Shown: in pieces, positions 44,616-53,204 of the stretch
Layout of the letters: each line of letters starts with the position of its first letter
Position numbering within the stretch: the stretch's first letter is position 1
Assembly (NCBI RefSeq): GCF_021462415.1
Contig: NZ_JAKEDS010000001.1
Span: forward strand, 1,708,273 to 1,772,272
Length of the DNA: 64,000 nucleotides
Reading direction: 5' to 3'
Origin: Rhodohalobacter sp. 614A
GTDB lineage: Bacteria; Bacteroidota; Rhodothermia; Balneolales; Balneolaceae
Position numbers and translations under genes: made by a program
Notes under the pieces: model-generated
What the model saw: the letters and a program-made list of their open reading frames with translations, nothing else
What the model was told of the DNA's origin: nothing
The model's database searches: none

Positions 44616-45839
44616 ATGCAAAAATTTCACACTTATGTAAAGTTTTCATCCCTGACAGTTATGCTTTTGATATACGCATTTGCCTGTACGGGACAAGATC
44701 ATGAGGCTGTCCCGGTAGGCGAACAGGATGTTAATGTGACCTATCAGTCAGATCATTACTTTTCACTTCCTGATACAATTGAAGAAATCTATGAATCGGA
44801 AGAGCTTAACTTTCATGTTCAAACAGTTGTTGAGGATGTAGGGGTTGTTTGGGGAATGGCTTTCTTGCCAGACGGGAGTATGATTATTACAAAAAGAGAT
44901 GGAGACATGCACCTGATTCAAAATGGAGAATTAGTTGAAGAACCCATATCCGGAGTACCGAAAGTTTGGGCACAGGGACAGGGTGGCCTGTTGGATATTG
45001 AACCTCATCCCAATTATGAAGCGAATGGTTGGCTTTATTTCAGTTATTCAAAACCAGGACCCGGTGGAGCAAATACAGCGATAATGAGAGCCCAATATGA
45101 TCCAGACTCTCATTCTTTAACGAATATTGAAGAATTATATTCAGCTACTCCTTTTACGGACAGAGGACAGCATTTTGGCAGCCGTATAAAATTTGATGCG
45201 GACGGATATCTCTTTTTTAGTATTGGTGACAGAGGCAATCGTGATGAAAACCCCCAGGATGTGACTCGTGACGGAGGTAAGATTTATCGCCTGAATGATG
45301 ACGGCACTATTCCGGAAGACAATCCTTTTGTAGGAAGTGAGGGGCTGGATGCAGTCTATACATACGGAGTTCGGAATCCACAGGGAATGGATGTTCACCC
45401 GGAAACCGGAATTATATGGACAAACGAGCACGGTCCGCGCGGAGGTGATGAAATCAACGTTCACAAAGAAGGTGGTCTTAATTTTGGATGGCCGGTAATT
45501 ACTTACGGAATCAACTACAGCGGGACTACCATTACGGAAGACACCGTTAAGGCGGGAATGGAACAACCGGTTTGGTATTGGGATCCATCCATTGCACCTT
45601 CGGGAATGGCTTTCGTTACATCAGATCATTATCCCGGTTGGGAAGGTAGTATTCTGAATGGAGCACTGTCGTTTCAGTTGATTTCGCGCATTGTTGTAGA
45701 TGGAGAAGAGTTTGTACGTGAAGAACGAATTCTGGATGGAATCGGTCGTATCCGTGATATTGAAGAAGCGCCTGACGGTTATATCTATTTCACCAACGAA
45801 TCGAATGGGACGATTAACCGGATTCTACCGGTCGACTAA
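44616..45839 (+). CDS. PQQ-dependent sugar dehydrogenase (GSDH family) lipoprotein
   Basis: A 407-residue protein from ATG 44616 (a TTG 12 bases earlier is less likely). The signal ends in YAFAC, so it is a predicted lipoprotein. The body is the six-bladed propeller of aldose or soluble-glucose dehydrogenases: WGMAFLPDGSMIITKRDG, RDENPQD, TYGVRNPQGMDVHPETG, NEHGPRGGDEINVHKEGG, LNFGWPVITYG. It would oxidise aldoses at the outer membrane or periplasm with bound PQQ and Ca. No PQQ synthesis genes are in the window, so the cofactor may be scavenged. Confidence 0.88.
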   Translation: MQKFHTYVKFSSLTVMLLIYAFACTGQDHEAVPVGEQDVNVTYQSDHYFSLPDTIEEIYESEELNFHVQTVVEDVGVVWGMAFLPDGSMIITKRDGDMHLIQNGELVEEPISGVPKVWAQGQGGLLDIEPHPNYEANGWLYFSYSKPGPGGANTAIMRAQYDPDSHSLTNIEELYSATPFTDRGQHFGSRIKFDADGYLFFSIGDRGNRDENPQDVTRDGGKIYRLNDDGTIPEDNPFVGSEGLDAVYTYGVRNPQGMDVHPETGIIWTNEHGPRGGDEINVHKEGGLNFGWPVITYGINYSGTTITEDTVKAGMEQPVWYWDPSIAPSGMAFVTSDHYPGWEGSILNGALSFQLISRIVVDGEEFVREERILDGIGRIRDIEEAPDGYIYFTNESNGTINRILPVD

Positions 45840-45949
45840 CGAGCTGATTTGTCTTCCCTCCCAGTGGCTGCAGGAATTAGCTGTTGCCACGAGGAGGAAA
45901 GGACTCCAATCTGCGTACAAAAATAATTCTGAGTTGGCGGAATACTATA

Positions 45950-47368
45950 TCAATCCAACTCTTTTATTGCTGTAGCCAATTCTTGCAGCGATTTCTTTGC
46001 ATCTCCGAAGAACATCTGGTTCTTGTCACTGTAAAACAGTTCATTGTCAATTCCCGCGTATCCCGGACTCATACTTCTCTTGAAGACGATGGTTCGTTTG
46101 GCTTCATCTACATTTAAAATTGGCATGCCGTAAATAGGGCTTCCGGGCGATGTTTTCGCAGCTGGATTTACCACATCATTTGCTCCGATAATCAAAACCA
46201 CATCGGTGGATGGAAAGTCAGGGTTGATCTCATCCATATCATAAAGTTGATCGTAAGGAACATCCGCTTCTGCTAACAGAACGTTCATGTGTCCGGGCAT
46301 TCGGCCTGCTACGGGGTGAATCGCATATTTTACAGTTACTCCCCGTTCCTCAAGAAGATTCGCGACCTCTTTAAGTACGTGCTGGGCCTGGGCAACTGCA
46401 AGTCCGTAGCCTGGGGCAACCACCACTTTTTTGGCATATGCACACTGAATAGCCACATCATCGGCAAATGTCTGCTGAACGGATTTGTCCGAATCTCCGC
46501 TGGTAGCAGGACCGCCTTCATCTCCGCCGAATGCTCCGAACAACACATTTGTGAGCGTCCGGTTCATGGCTTTGCACATAATATTTGTGAGGATCAAACC
46601 TGCGGCTCCAACCAGTGCACCACTAATAATGAGAAGGTTGTTTCCGAGAACAAATCCAGCCATAGATGCTGCGATACCGGAGTATGAGTTCAGAAGTGAT
46701 ATTACAACCGGCATATCTGCGCCTCCAATGGGGAGCACTGTCAACACACCGATCAGGAGTGCAAGTCCGAACAATACCCAGAAAATGACCTGGCTTGTAG
46801 GGTCGGCAGTGAATAAACCCACCAGTACCAAGGCTCCAACAGTTAATACCAAATTGATGATATTTTGCCCCGGCAATGCAATTCGTCCGCCACCGATAAA
46901 ACCCTTCAGTTTTCCAAAGGCGATAAAACTACCGGTAAAGGTGATAGAACCAATCAGAATACTCAGGCCGGTGGTAACTAATGCCTGAATGTCGAAAAGA
47001 GCGGGATCTAACCGGGCCATTTCACCCCAGGCAACAAGTGCTGAAGCGCCCCCGCCAAAGCCGTTGAAAATGGCTACCATTTCCGGCATGGCGGTCATTT
47101 GTACTTTTTTAGCGGCTACTGCTCCAATCAGCGAGCCGATGACAACTCCCGCCACGATGAATTCAAAACTGATGATTTCATGGTCGAAAAGTGTAACTGC
47201 CACTCCAATAAGCATACCAATCGCGGCAAGCTGATTCCCCGAGCGGGCTGTTGCAGGAGATCCCAATCGCTTGATTCCGACAATAAAAAAGCCGGTGGCG
47301 ATCAGATAAATTATTTGAATAATATCAGGTAGAAAGGTTTGAATAGATTCTGGAAAAAACTGGCTCAT
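45950..47368 (-). CDS. pntB: NAD(P) transhydrogenase beta subunit
   Basis: A 472-residue inner-membrane subunit. About nine membrane helices (residues 1-265) carry part of the proton channel. The C-terminal domain III (about 290-472) binds NADP(H), with VAPGYGLAVAQAQ (about 318-329), VLIIGANDVVNPAA and RSMSPGYAGIDNELF. With PntAA and PntAB it couples proton entry to NADPH formation. Its ATG shares one base with the stop of pntAB (TAATG on the minus strand), so translation is coupled. Confidence 0.95.
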   Translation of the reverse strand: MSQFFPESIQTFLPDIIQIIYLIATGFFIVGIKRLGSPATARSGNQLAAIGMLIGVAVTLFDHEIISFEFIVAGVVIGSLIGAVAAKKVQMTAMPEMVAIFNGFGGGASALVAWGEMARLDPALFDIQALVTTGLSILIGSITFTGSFIAFGKLKGFIGGGRIALPGQNIINLVLTVGALVLVGLFTADPTSQVIFWVLFGLALLIGVLTVLPIGGADMPVVISLLNSYSGIAASMAGFVLGNNLLIISGALVGAAGLILTNIMCKAMNRTLTNVLFGAFGGDEGGPATSGDSDKSVQQTFADDVAIQCAYAKKVVVAPGYGLAVAQAQHVLKEVANLLEERGVTVKYAIHPVAGRMPGHMNVLLAEADVPYDQLYDMDEINPDFPSTDVVLIIGANDVVNPAAKTSPGSPIYGMPILNVDEAKRTIVFKRSMSPGYAGIDNELFYSDKNQMFFGDAKKSLQELATAIKELD

Positions 47369-47655
47369 TATTCATCCTCCTTTTTTTTGAACATCTCCAA
47401 CATGCGGTCGGTCACCATAAATCCGCCAACCACGTTAATAGTGGCAAAAATAATGGCTGCAAAACCAATCCATTGTGAAAAAACACTGCCGGTGGCTCCT
47501 GATATAATCAGCGCACCGATGAGCGTAATTCCCGAAATAGCATTAGCTCCGGACATTAGCGGTGTATGAAGTGTTGGCGGTACTTTGGAGATGAGTTCAA
47601 ATCCAACAAAGGAAGCAAGCACAAATATAAACAGGTTGAAAATCAGGTCTTCCAT
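47368..47655 (-). CDS. pntAB: NAD(P) transhydrogenase alpha subunit 2 (membrane part)
   Basis: A 95-residue membrane protein with three hydrophobic helices (LFIFVLASFVGFELIS, GITLIGALIISGATG, FAAIIFATINVVGGFMV), equal to the C-terminal part of single-chain PntA. The family motif VPPTLHTPLMSGANAISG is present. It lies between pntAA and pntB, as in three-subunit enzymes of Rhodospirillum type. Confidence 0.93.
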   Translation of the reverse strand: MEDLIFNLFIFVLASFVGFELISKVPPTLHTPLMSGANAISGITLIGALIISGATGSVFSQWIGFAAIIFATINVVGGFMVTDRMLEMFKKKEDE

Positions 47656-47688
47656 AGGTTTGTTAGCGTCTTAAATTTTAATTGTTGC

Positions 47689-48816
47689 CTAACTGTTTTC
47701 TTTCACAAAGGGAGAGATAATTTCACCTTCGTGAGTAATAGTAGCATTCAAGATGATTTGGTCTTCGAAATTGAAGTCCGGTTTGCCGTCTTTAATCAGC
47801 AGCTCTAAAAGAGATAACAGGTTTTTTGAATAGAGCTTGCTGGCGTGGAATGCAAGGGAGCTCGGAATATTCAGAGGTGCGGCTATCACAACTCCGTTAT
47901 GTCGAGTAATTTTCCCGGGGTCGGTTACTTCGCAATTTCCTCCTTGTTCAGCGGCAATATCCACCACTACAGAACCCGGATTCATATCTTCGACCATGGC
48001 TTTTGTAACAAGCAATGGAGCAGGTCTTCCCGGAATCAATGCCGTAGTAATAACAATGTCCGATTTCTTGACATGCTCGTGAATTACTTCGCGCTGTTTC
48101 TCTTGGTTTCTTTGTGAGAGCTCCTTGGCATATCCGCCTTTGGATTCAGTTTGTTCCTCTTCGAGCGGAACTTCAACAAAGGAAGCCCCCAGGCTTTCCA
48201 CCTGCTCTTTTACCACAGGGCGGACGTCGAAGGCTTCAACAACGGCTCCCAAACGTTTGGCAGTAGCAATGGCTTGTAACCCTGCAACACCAGCGCCAAG
48301 AACAAGAACTTTTGCAGGCCGGATGGTACCGGCGGCGGTCATCATCATCGGCATGTATTTATCCAGTTGATCGGCTCCGATCAATGCGGCTTTGTATCCG
48401 GCTATGTTACTCATAGAGGAAAGAGCATCCATCGATTGAGCCCGGCTGATTCGCGGAATGGTATCCATTGCCATGGCTTTAATTCCTTGCTGTTTCAGCA
48501 GATTAACATAATCTCCATTCTGAAGCGGCCAGATAAAAGACACCAGAACGGTATCCTTTTTTAATTTCTTTACAGTTTCTTCGTCCGGCGCCTGTACGGC
48601 TAAAAAGAGTTCACTTTTCTCCAGAACAGTCTCTCTTTTTGATTCGATGGAAGCGCCGGCTTCTGTATATTCTTTATCCGTATAGCTTGATTCAACACCG
48701 GCACCTTTTTCGATGATTACATCCAGGCCAAGCGAGATCAATTTTTTTGCACCCTCAGGCGTTAAAGCCACACGTTTCTCATTTTCCTTAGTCTCCTTAC
48801 AAACTCCAACTGTCAA
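47689..48816 (-). CDS. pntAA: NAD(P) transhydrogenase alpha subunit 1 (NAD-binding)
   Basis: A 375-residue soluble domain I that binds NAD(H). It is related to alanine dehydrogenase: KETKENEKRVALTPEGAKKL at the start, the signature RAQSMDALSSMSNIAGYKA (about 125-143), GAGVAG (174-179) and an Asp at about 197 that holds the NAD ribose. It is first in the three-gene operon, 33 bases ahead of pntAB. The split subunit form agrees with a non-enterobacterial lineage. Confidence 0.95.
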   Translation of the reverse strand: MTVGVCKETKENEKRVALTPEGAKKLISLGLDVIIEKGAGVESSYTDKEYTEAGASIESKRETVLEKSELFLAVQAPDEETVKKLKKDTVLVSFIWPLQNGDYVNLLKQQGIKAMAMDTIPRISRAQSMDALSSMSNIAGYKAALIGADQLDKYMPMMMTAAGTIRPAKVLVLGAGVAGLQAIATAKRLGAVVEAFDVRPVVKEQVESLGASFVEVPLEEEQTESKGGYAKELSQRNQEKQREVIHEHVKKSDIVITTALIPGRPAPLLVTKAMVEDMNPGSVVVDIAAEQGGNCEVTDPGKITRHNGVVIAAPLNIPSSLAFHASKLYSKNLLSLLELLIKDGKPDFNFEDQIILNATITHEGEIISPFVKENS

Positions 48817-49014
48817 TTTTAGTCCTCCGTTGTCATGGTTTCAGGTAACTTAGCGATTTTTATTTTATTTGCAAGACGAGGTTAGTCTTTAAAACTTTTC
48901 TTCCTGAAATTTATAAAAACTTATCCAAAAGTTATCATGTTGATAGAGATAATCGACTATAACATCGCATGAATTTTCTTACCTTAACATTGAAAAATAA
49001 TAAAGATTAGCAAA

Positions 49015-49995
49015 ATGGAAGATATTCAAGATAAAGTATTAGATGTTGTTATCATCGGAAGCGGTCCTGCCGGTTTAACTGCGGCGCTTTATGCTGCACG
49101 TGCAGATCTGAAACCGGTTGTTTTTGAGGGTCCCGAGCCGGGCGGCCAGCTCATGCAAACCACTGACGTTGAGAATTTTCCGGGATATCCCAACGGAGTG
49201 ATGGGCCCCAAAATGATGGACGATTTTCGTGAACAAGCCAAAAAGTTCGGGGCAGATTGCCGCTATGGATATGTAACGGATATTGATTTTGAAAAACGCC
49301 CCTACAAGGTAACCGTTGATGAAGAGACAACCGTTTTTGCCAAATCCATTATCATTTCTACGGGGGCATCAGCAAAATGGCTGAACCTGCCGAGCGAACA
49401 GCGTTTGCGCGGTAAAGGAGTCAGTGCATGCGCTACATGTGACGGTGCCTTTTTCCGGGAACAACATGTAATTATTGTTGGCGGGGGTGATACAGCTATG
49501 GAAGAGGCTACATTCCTCACAAAGTTTGCATCAAAAGTTACAGTGATTCACCGCAGGGAAGAACTGCGTGCATCAAAAGCCATGCAAAACCGCGCCTTTA
49601 AAAATGAGAAAATTGAGTTTATGTGGAATTCCGAACTCCACGAAGTATTAGGAGATCCGGTGGTAGAGGGCGTTAAAATCCTCAATACAAACACCAATGA
49701 AATTACAATTCTTGATGATGTAACGGGCGTATTTGTAGCGATTGGTCATAAGCCAAACACCGATCTTTTTAAAGGTGTGCTTACAATGGATGAGGTTGGT
49801 TATATCCAGACAAAAGGTCAGTCAAGCGAAACCGATCTTCCCGGAATTTTTGCCTGTGGTGATGCAATGGACCCGATTTATCGCCAGGCGGTAACTGCCG
49901 CGGGAACAGGTTGCCGGGCAGCATTAGATGCGGAACGGTTTTTAGCCGATAATGAAATTGATGAGGAAGCAATTGCCCAGGAGCATTGGAAGTAG
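49015..49995 (+). CDS. trxB: thioredoxin-disulfide reductase
   Basis: A 326-residue cytoplasmic flavoenzyme that passes electrons from NADPH to thioredoxin. FAD motif GSGPAGLTAALYAARAD is at about 15-31, the redox pair CATC at Cys139/Cys142, the NADPH motif GGGDTAMEEA and HRRxxLRAS segment, and the second FAD motif FACGDAMDPIYRQAVTAAG near the end. The HRREELRAS arginines that choose NADPH are present. Monocistronic, followed by a strong hairpin that ends the convergent gene. Confidence 0.95.
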   Translation: MEDIQDKVLDVVIIGSGPAGLTAALYAARADLKPVVFEGPEPGGQLMQTTDVENFPGYPNGVMGPKMMDDFREQAKKFGADCRYGYVTDIDFEKRPYKVTVDEETTVFAKSIIISTGASAKWLNLPSEQRLRGKGVSACATCDGAFFREQHVIIVGGGDTAMEEATFLTKFASKVTVIHRREELRASKAMQNRAFKNEKIEFMWNSELHEVLGDPVVEGVKILNTNTNEITILDDVTGVFVAIGHKPNTDLFKGVLTMDEVGYIQTKGQSSETDLPGIFACGDAMDPIYRQAVTAAGTGCRAALDAERFLADNEIDEEAIAQEHWK

Positions 49996-50035
49996 CCAAA
50001 ATGGCTTCCTTTATTCTTGAGGGTATTAAAAAAAG

Positions 50036-50090
50036 AATCATCGGATGAGAGACTGAATTGGATTTTCTGATCCGTACTCATCCGATGATT
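50036..50090 (-). terminator. intrinsic terminator of the DUF4342 gene
   Basis: Perfect 14-bp stem AATCATCGGATGAG (50036-50049) with CTCATCCGATGATT (50077-50090). Inside the loop is a second small stem GGAT/ATCC. On the minus strand it is followed by CTTTTTTTAATA, a good T-run, so it terminates the minus gene. It may also slow plus-strand readthrough from trxB, where the T-run is weak. Confidence 0.75.
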
Positions 50091-50108
50091 TCACTTTTGG
50101 AAGGAAAA

Positions 50109-50504
50109 CTATTTCTCTTCGGATTCTGAATCATCATCCTTCGATTTGGACTCAGATTTGGTTTCTTTCGTCTCTTCTTCGTCTTCATCTTGAATTTCAA
50201 TCACTTCCGCTTCCACTTCGTATTCATCATCATCTTCGTCAACTTCTCGCTCAATAAAGACTTTGGCATCATTAACAAACAAGAGAATGGTAGAAATGGC
50301 TGTAATCAAGGGAGCATAAACAGCCAAAAGAGCTAATCCAGCAGCACCAATTGTTAACTGACTCTGGAAGAGGGTTTTTCCTGTTTTACTCTTGATGAGG
50401 ATTCGCCGAACATTTCCTTCTCTGATTATTTTTTTTACCTGAGCAATGATTTCATCAACGGTTCCACGAATTTCTTCAAAGATGGTTTTCTGCGTTTTTT
50501 CCAT
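50109..50504 (-). CDS. DUF4342 membrane protein with acidic tail
   Basis: About 131 residues from ATG 50504 (an ATG at 50552 would add a Lys/Ser-rich 16-residue leader). Residues ~1-75 match the DUF4342 pattern: IFEEIRGTVDEIIAQVKKII, VRRILIKSKTGKTLFQ, then one hydrophobic segment (GAAGLALLAVYAPLITAIST). The rest is a Glu/Asp/Lys/Ser-rich tail of ~60 residues. Function unknown; these proteins are often small envelope-stress or PspC-like neighbours. Confidence 0.8.
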   Translation of the reverse strand: MEKTQKTIFEEIRGTVDEIIAQVKKIIREGNVRRILIKSKTGKTLFQSQLTIGAAGLALLAVYAPLITAISTILLFVNDAKVFIEREVDEDDDEYEVEAEVIEIQDEDEEETKETKSESKSKDDDSESEEK

Positions 50505-50596
50505 GACTTCACCGTTTCTTTTAGATTTTTTTGTAAGGGATTGGCTTTTCATAGTTCATACTACGAGAAGACCTATAAAAAGATACAATCCCGATT

Positions 50597-52138
50597 ATGC
50601 TTTCAAGAGTCTATTGCGCATCGACCATCGGGGTGGATGCCCGTTTGATTGAAGTAGAGGTAAATATGAGCGGCGGTGTTCCCAAATATTTTTTAGTGGG
50701 GTTGCCCGATCGTGCCGTCAGCGAATCCAAAGACCGGATTGATGCGGCCCTGAAAAATGCCGGGGCCACTTTTCCACGTGGGAAAATTACCGTAAACCTG
50801 GCACCGGCTGATCTTCCCAAAGAAGGAAGTGCTTTTGATCTGCCGATTGCCGTTAGTCTGCTTGCCGTTTCAGGACAAATTGAAACGGACAAACTGGAGC
50901 GATCACTCATCGCCGGTGAACTGGCACTGGACGGACAACTTCGTCCCATCAAAGGAATTTTGCCGATGGTGGTTGAAGCCCGAAACCGTGGCCTGAAGTA
51001 TGCCCTTGTTCCAAAAGATAACGGGGCGGAAGCCGGTGTGGTAGAGGGAATTCATGTGATGGCGTTTGATAGTATACACCAGGTTATGGAATGGCTTGAA
51101 AATGAACATGCTTTCTCTCCGGTTGAGATCGACTTAAAAAAACTGTTCTACACGAATGGGAAACATGAAATTCTTGATTTTGAAGATGTTCGCGGCCAGG
51201 AAAATGTAAAAAGAGCATTGGAAGTTGCGGCAGCTGGTTCGCATAATTTAGTTATGGTCGGCCCGCCAGGTTCAGGAAAAACAATGATGGCAAGACGGTT
51301 ACCCACCATTCTGCCGCCACTTTCTTTGGATGAAGCACTTGAGACAACAAAAATTCATTCAGTAGCCGGTTTGGTTGAACCCGGAAAATCGTTGGTTACA
51401 CAGCGTCCGTTTCGCAGTCCGCATCACACTGTTTCGGATGTGGCACTGGTGGGCGGCGGAAGCATCCCCATGCCGGGCGAAATTTCGATGGCACACAATG
51501 GTGTTCTGTTTTTAGACGAGCTTCCGGAGTTTAAACGAAGCGCGCTGGAAGTGATGCGCCAGCCGCTGGAAGACGGAATCGTGAATATTTCCAGGGCCAG
51601 AATGAGTGTGAGCTATCCAAGCCGGATTATGCTGGTGGCTTCCATGAATCCCTCGCCAACCGGAGATTGGTACGATCCCACTGATGTAAATGGTGCAACT
51701 AACATACAGATGCAACGGTATTTGAGCAAAATCAGTGGACCACTTTTGGATCGAATTGACCTGCATATCGACGTAGAAAAAGTGAGTTTTGACGAGCTGT
51801 CGGCCAAAGCCAAGGGAGAGAGTTCCAAACAGATCCGCGAACGGGTTATGGATGCCCGCGAAATCCAAAGCCGGCGGTTTATGGGAATTGAGCACGTACA
51901 TTGCAACGCGCAGATGAATACAAAACTGGCCCGAAAAATCTGCAAAATTGATCAGGCCGGGGAATCAATGTTGAAAAAAGCGATGAATACGTTGGGGCTT
52001 TCGGCACGGGCCTTCGACCGAATTCTCAAAGTGTCCCGAACCATCGCTGACCTCGAACACTCGGAAGGGATTCGAAGCCATCATATTGCGGAGGCGATTC
52101 AGTACAGGAGTTTGGATCGTGAGGGGTGGTTAGGATAG
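50597..52138 (+). CDS. comM: YifB/ComM-family Mg-chelatase-like AAA ATPase
   Basis: A 513-residue cytoplasmic protein. The N-terminal LonC-like/ChlI domain (YCASTIGVDARLIEVEV, then SAFDLPIAVSLLAVSG) is followed by the AAA core with Walker A GPPGSGKTMMARRLP (about 222-236), Walker B VLFLDELPEF and the arginine/sensor region LLDRIDLHIDVEKV. The C-terminal domain is that of YifB proteins (LGLSARAFDRILKVSRTIAD). ComM is a branch-migration helicase in natural transformation of some bacteria; no competence genes are nearby. Confidence 0.93.
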   Translation: MLSRVYCASTIGVDARLIEVEVNMSGGVPKYFLVGLPDRAVSESKDRIDAALKNAGATFPRGKITVNLAPADLPKEGSAFDLPIAVSLLAVSGQIETDKLERSLIAGELALDGQLRPIKGILPMVVEARNRGLKYALVPKDNGAEAGVVEGIHVMAFDSIHQVMEWLENEHAFSPVEIDLKKLFYTNGKHEILDFEDVRGQENVKRALEVAAAGSHNLVMVGPPGSGKTMMARRLPTILPPLSLDEALETTKIHSVAGLVEPGKSLVTQRPFRSPHHTVSDVALVGGGSIPMPGEISMAHNGVLFLDELPEFKRSALEVMRQPLEDGIVNISRARMSVSYPSRIMLVASMNPSPTGDWYDPTDVNGATNIQMQRYLSKISGPLLDRIDLHIDVEKVSFDELSAKAKGESSKQIRERVMDAREIQSRRFMGIEHVHCNAQMNTKLARKICKIDQAGESMLKKAMNTLGLSARAFDRILKVSRTIADLEHSEGIRSHHIAEAIQYRSLDREGWLG

Positions 52139-52229
52139 CTCAGTATATCTAAACCCATTGTTTGGGAACAAAACAAAAAACCATTCGTACCAAAAAACAA
52201 GATGATCACAAGAACAAAAGACGAAAGCA

Positions 52230-52319
52230 ATGGATCGCAATTACGGAACATATTGGAGGGGAAATTGGGTTTTTACTTTGCCATTTATCCTTTTGTTGCT
52301 TTACCTGTTTATGTTTTAA
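52230..52319 (+). CDS. possible small membrane protein
   Basis: A 29-residue frame in the spacer after comM, with a polar start (MDRNYGTYWRGNW) and one hydrophobic helix (VFTLPFILLLLYLFMF) before TAA. A GAAAG lies a few bases before the ATG. An overlapping 42-residue frame from 52202 is also open. No family is known and chance is possible, but the shape is that of a single-span microprotein. Confidence 0.25.
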   Translation: MDRNYGTYWRGNWVFTLPFILLLLYLFMF

Positions 52320-52326
52320 ATGAGAG

Positions 52327-53046
52327 TTAAAGCCTGTCAATAATCCAGTTTGGTGTGAGCTTGATGAGCCATGCTACAAAACGCCAGCGCCTGGTTATAT
52401 AAGAATAGGATTTCTTTTTCTCGATATCGGTTAGCATTTGTTTGACGGCCTTATCCGTCTCCGCCACCCAAAAAAGTCCTTTCTTCCCATCAATCATTTC
52501 ACTTTTTACAAATCCGGGTTTAACATCGGTAATCGTTATGTCGAAACCTGCCTGATTGCATCGCTGACGATATGCCTGCATATAGGTTGAAATAAATGCT
52601 TTGGATGCACTGTAGGGGGCTGCTCTCGATGAACCAAATAAGCCGGCAATCGAAGAAATGCCCACAATTTGTCCGTGTTTTTTCTGGCGAAAGTATTGAA
52701 AGGCTTCCCCGAAAAGCTGAACAAATCCGCCCACATTCACATCTATAATTTCCTGTTCCATAGAAATAACAGAGGAAGCAGGATGACTCGAAATTCCGGC
52801 GTTCAGCACAATGATATCCATCCCGTCCAATTCTTCAATCAGAGACAATAATTGAGAGCTGGCATTCATCTTTTGTGCTACATCCATTTCCCGAAAATGG
52901 AAATTTTCACCTAATTCTTCTCTTAACTGTTCAAGCCTCTCGAGTCTTCTGCCGGTACCGCCAACTATATATCCTTTGTGAACTGCAAGTCGGGCCAGGG
53001 ATTCTCCAATCCCGGATGTGGCCCCGATGATAATCATTTTTTTCAT
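52327..53046 (-). CDS. short-chain dehydrogenase/reductase
   Basis: A 239-residue classical SDR from ATG 53046 (an upstream ATG at 53100 adds a non-conserved leader). The cofactor motif is GATSGIGES (about 8-16), NAGIS near 85, and the catalytic Ser-Tyr-Lys in ISSIAGLFGSS and PYSASKAF. The C-terminal WRFVAWLIKLTPNWII segment is hydrophobic, as in membrane-associated SDRs. The substrate is unknown. Divergent from the TRAP transporter genes and probably not part of the uronate pathway. Confidence 0.85.
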   Translation of the reverse strand: MKKMIIIGATSGIGESLARLAVHKGYIVGGTGRRLERLEQLREELGENFHFREMDVAQKMNASSQLLSLIEELDGMDIIVLNAGISSHPASSVISMEQEIIDVNVGGFVQLFGEAFQYFRQKKHGQIVGISSIAGLFGSSRAAPYSASKAFISTYMQAYRQRCNQAGFDITITDVKPGFVKSEMIDGKKGLFWVAETDKAVKQMLTDIEKKKSYSYITRRWRFVAWLIKLTPNWIIDRL

Positions 53047-53131
53047 AACAGAATTAATCTTTGATAATGCGTCTTCTTTAAAGATTATTTCGATTCGCAA
53101 CGTAAACTATCACTTATTGCCATAAGATGTG

Positions 53132-53166
53132 TTTGGAAATTTTTCCGATAACCGTTAGAATAAAGA
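53132..53166 (+). promoter_or_regulatory. candidate promoter of the uronate operon
   Basis: TTTG at 53132-53135, 20 bases, then TAGAATAAAG from 53156, a partial match to the TTTG/TAnnTTTG Bacteroidota promoter. It overlaps an operator-like TAACCGTTA at 53149-53157. Confidence 0.3.
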
Positions 53167-53182
53167 TTACTTAACCGGTTAA
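53149..53182 (+). promoter_or_regulatory. two LacI-family-type operator half-palindromes
   Basis: TAACCGTTA (53149-53157) and the perfect 12-bp palindrome TTAACCGGTTAA (53171-53182), about 23 bases centre to centre and 22 bases before the TRAP binding-protein ATG. AACCGGTT is the typical core of LacI-family operators, which commonly control uronate genes. Regulator not in the window. Confidence 0.5.
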
Positions 53183-53204
53183 TTTACGGGAGTGTTTAAT
53201 TCAA

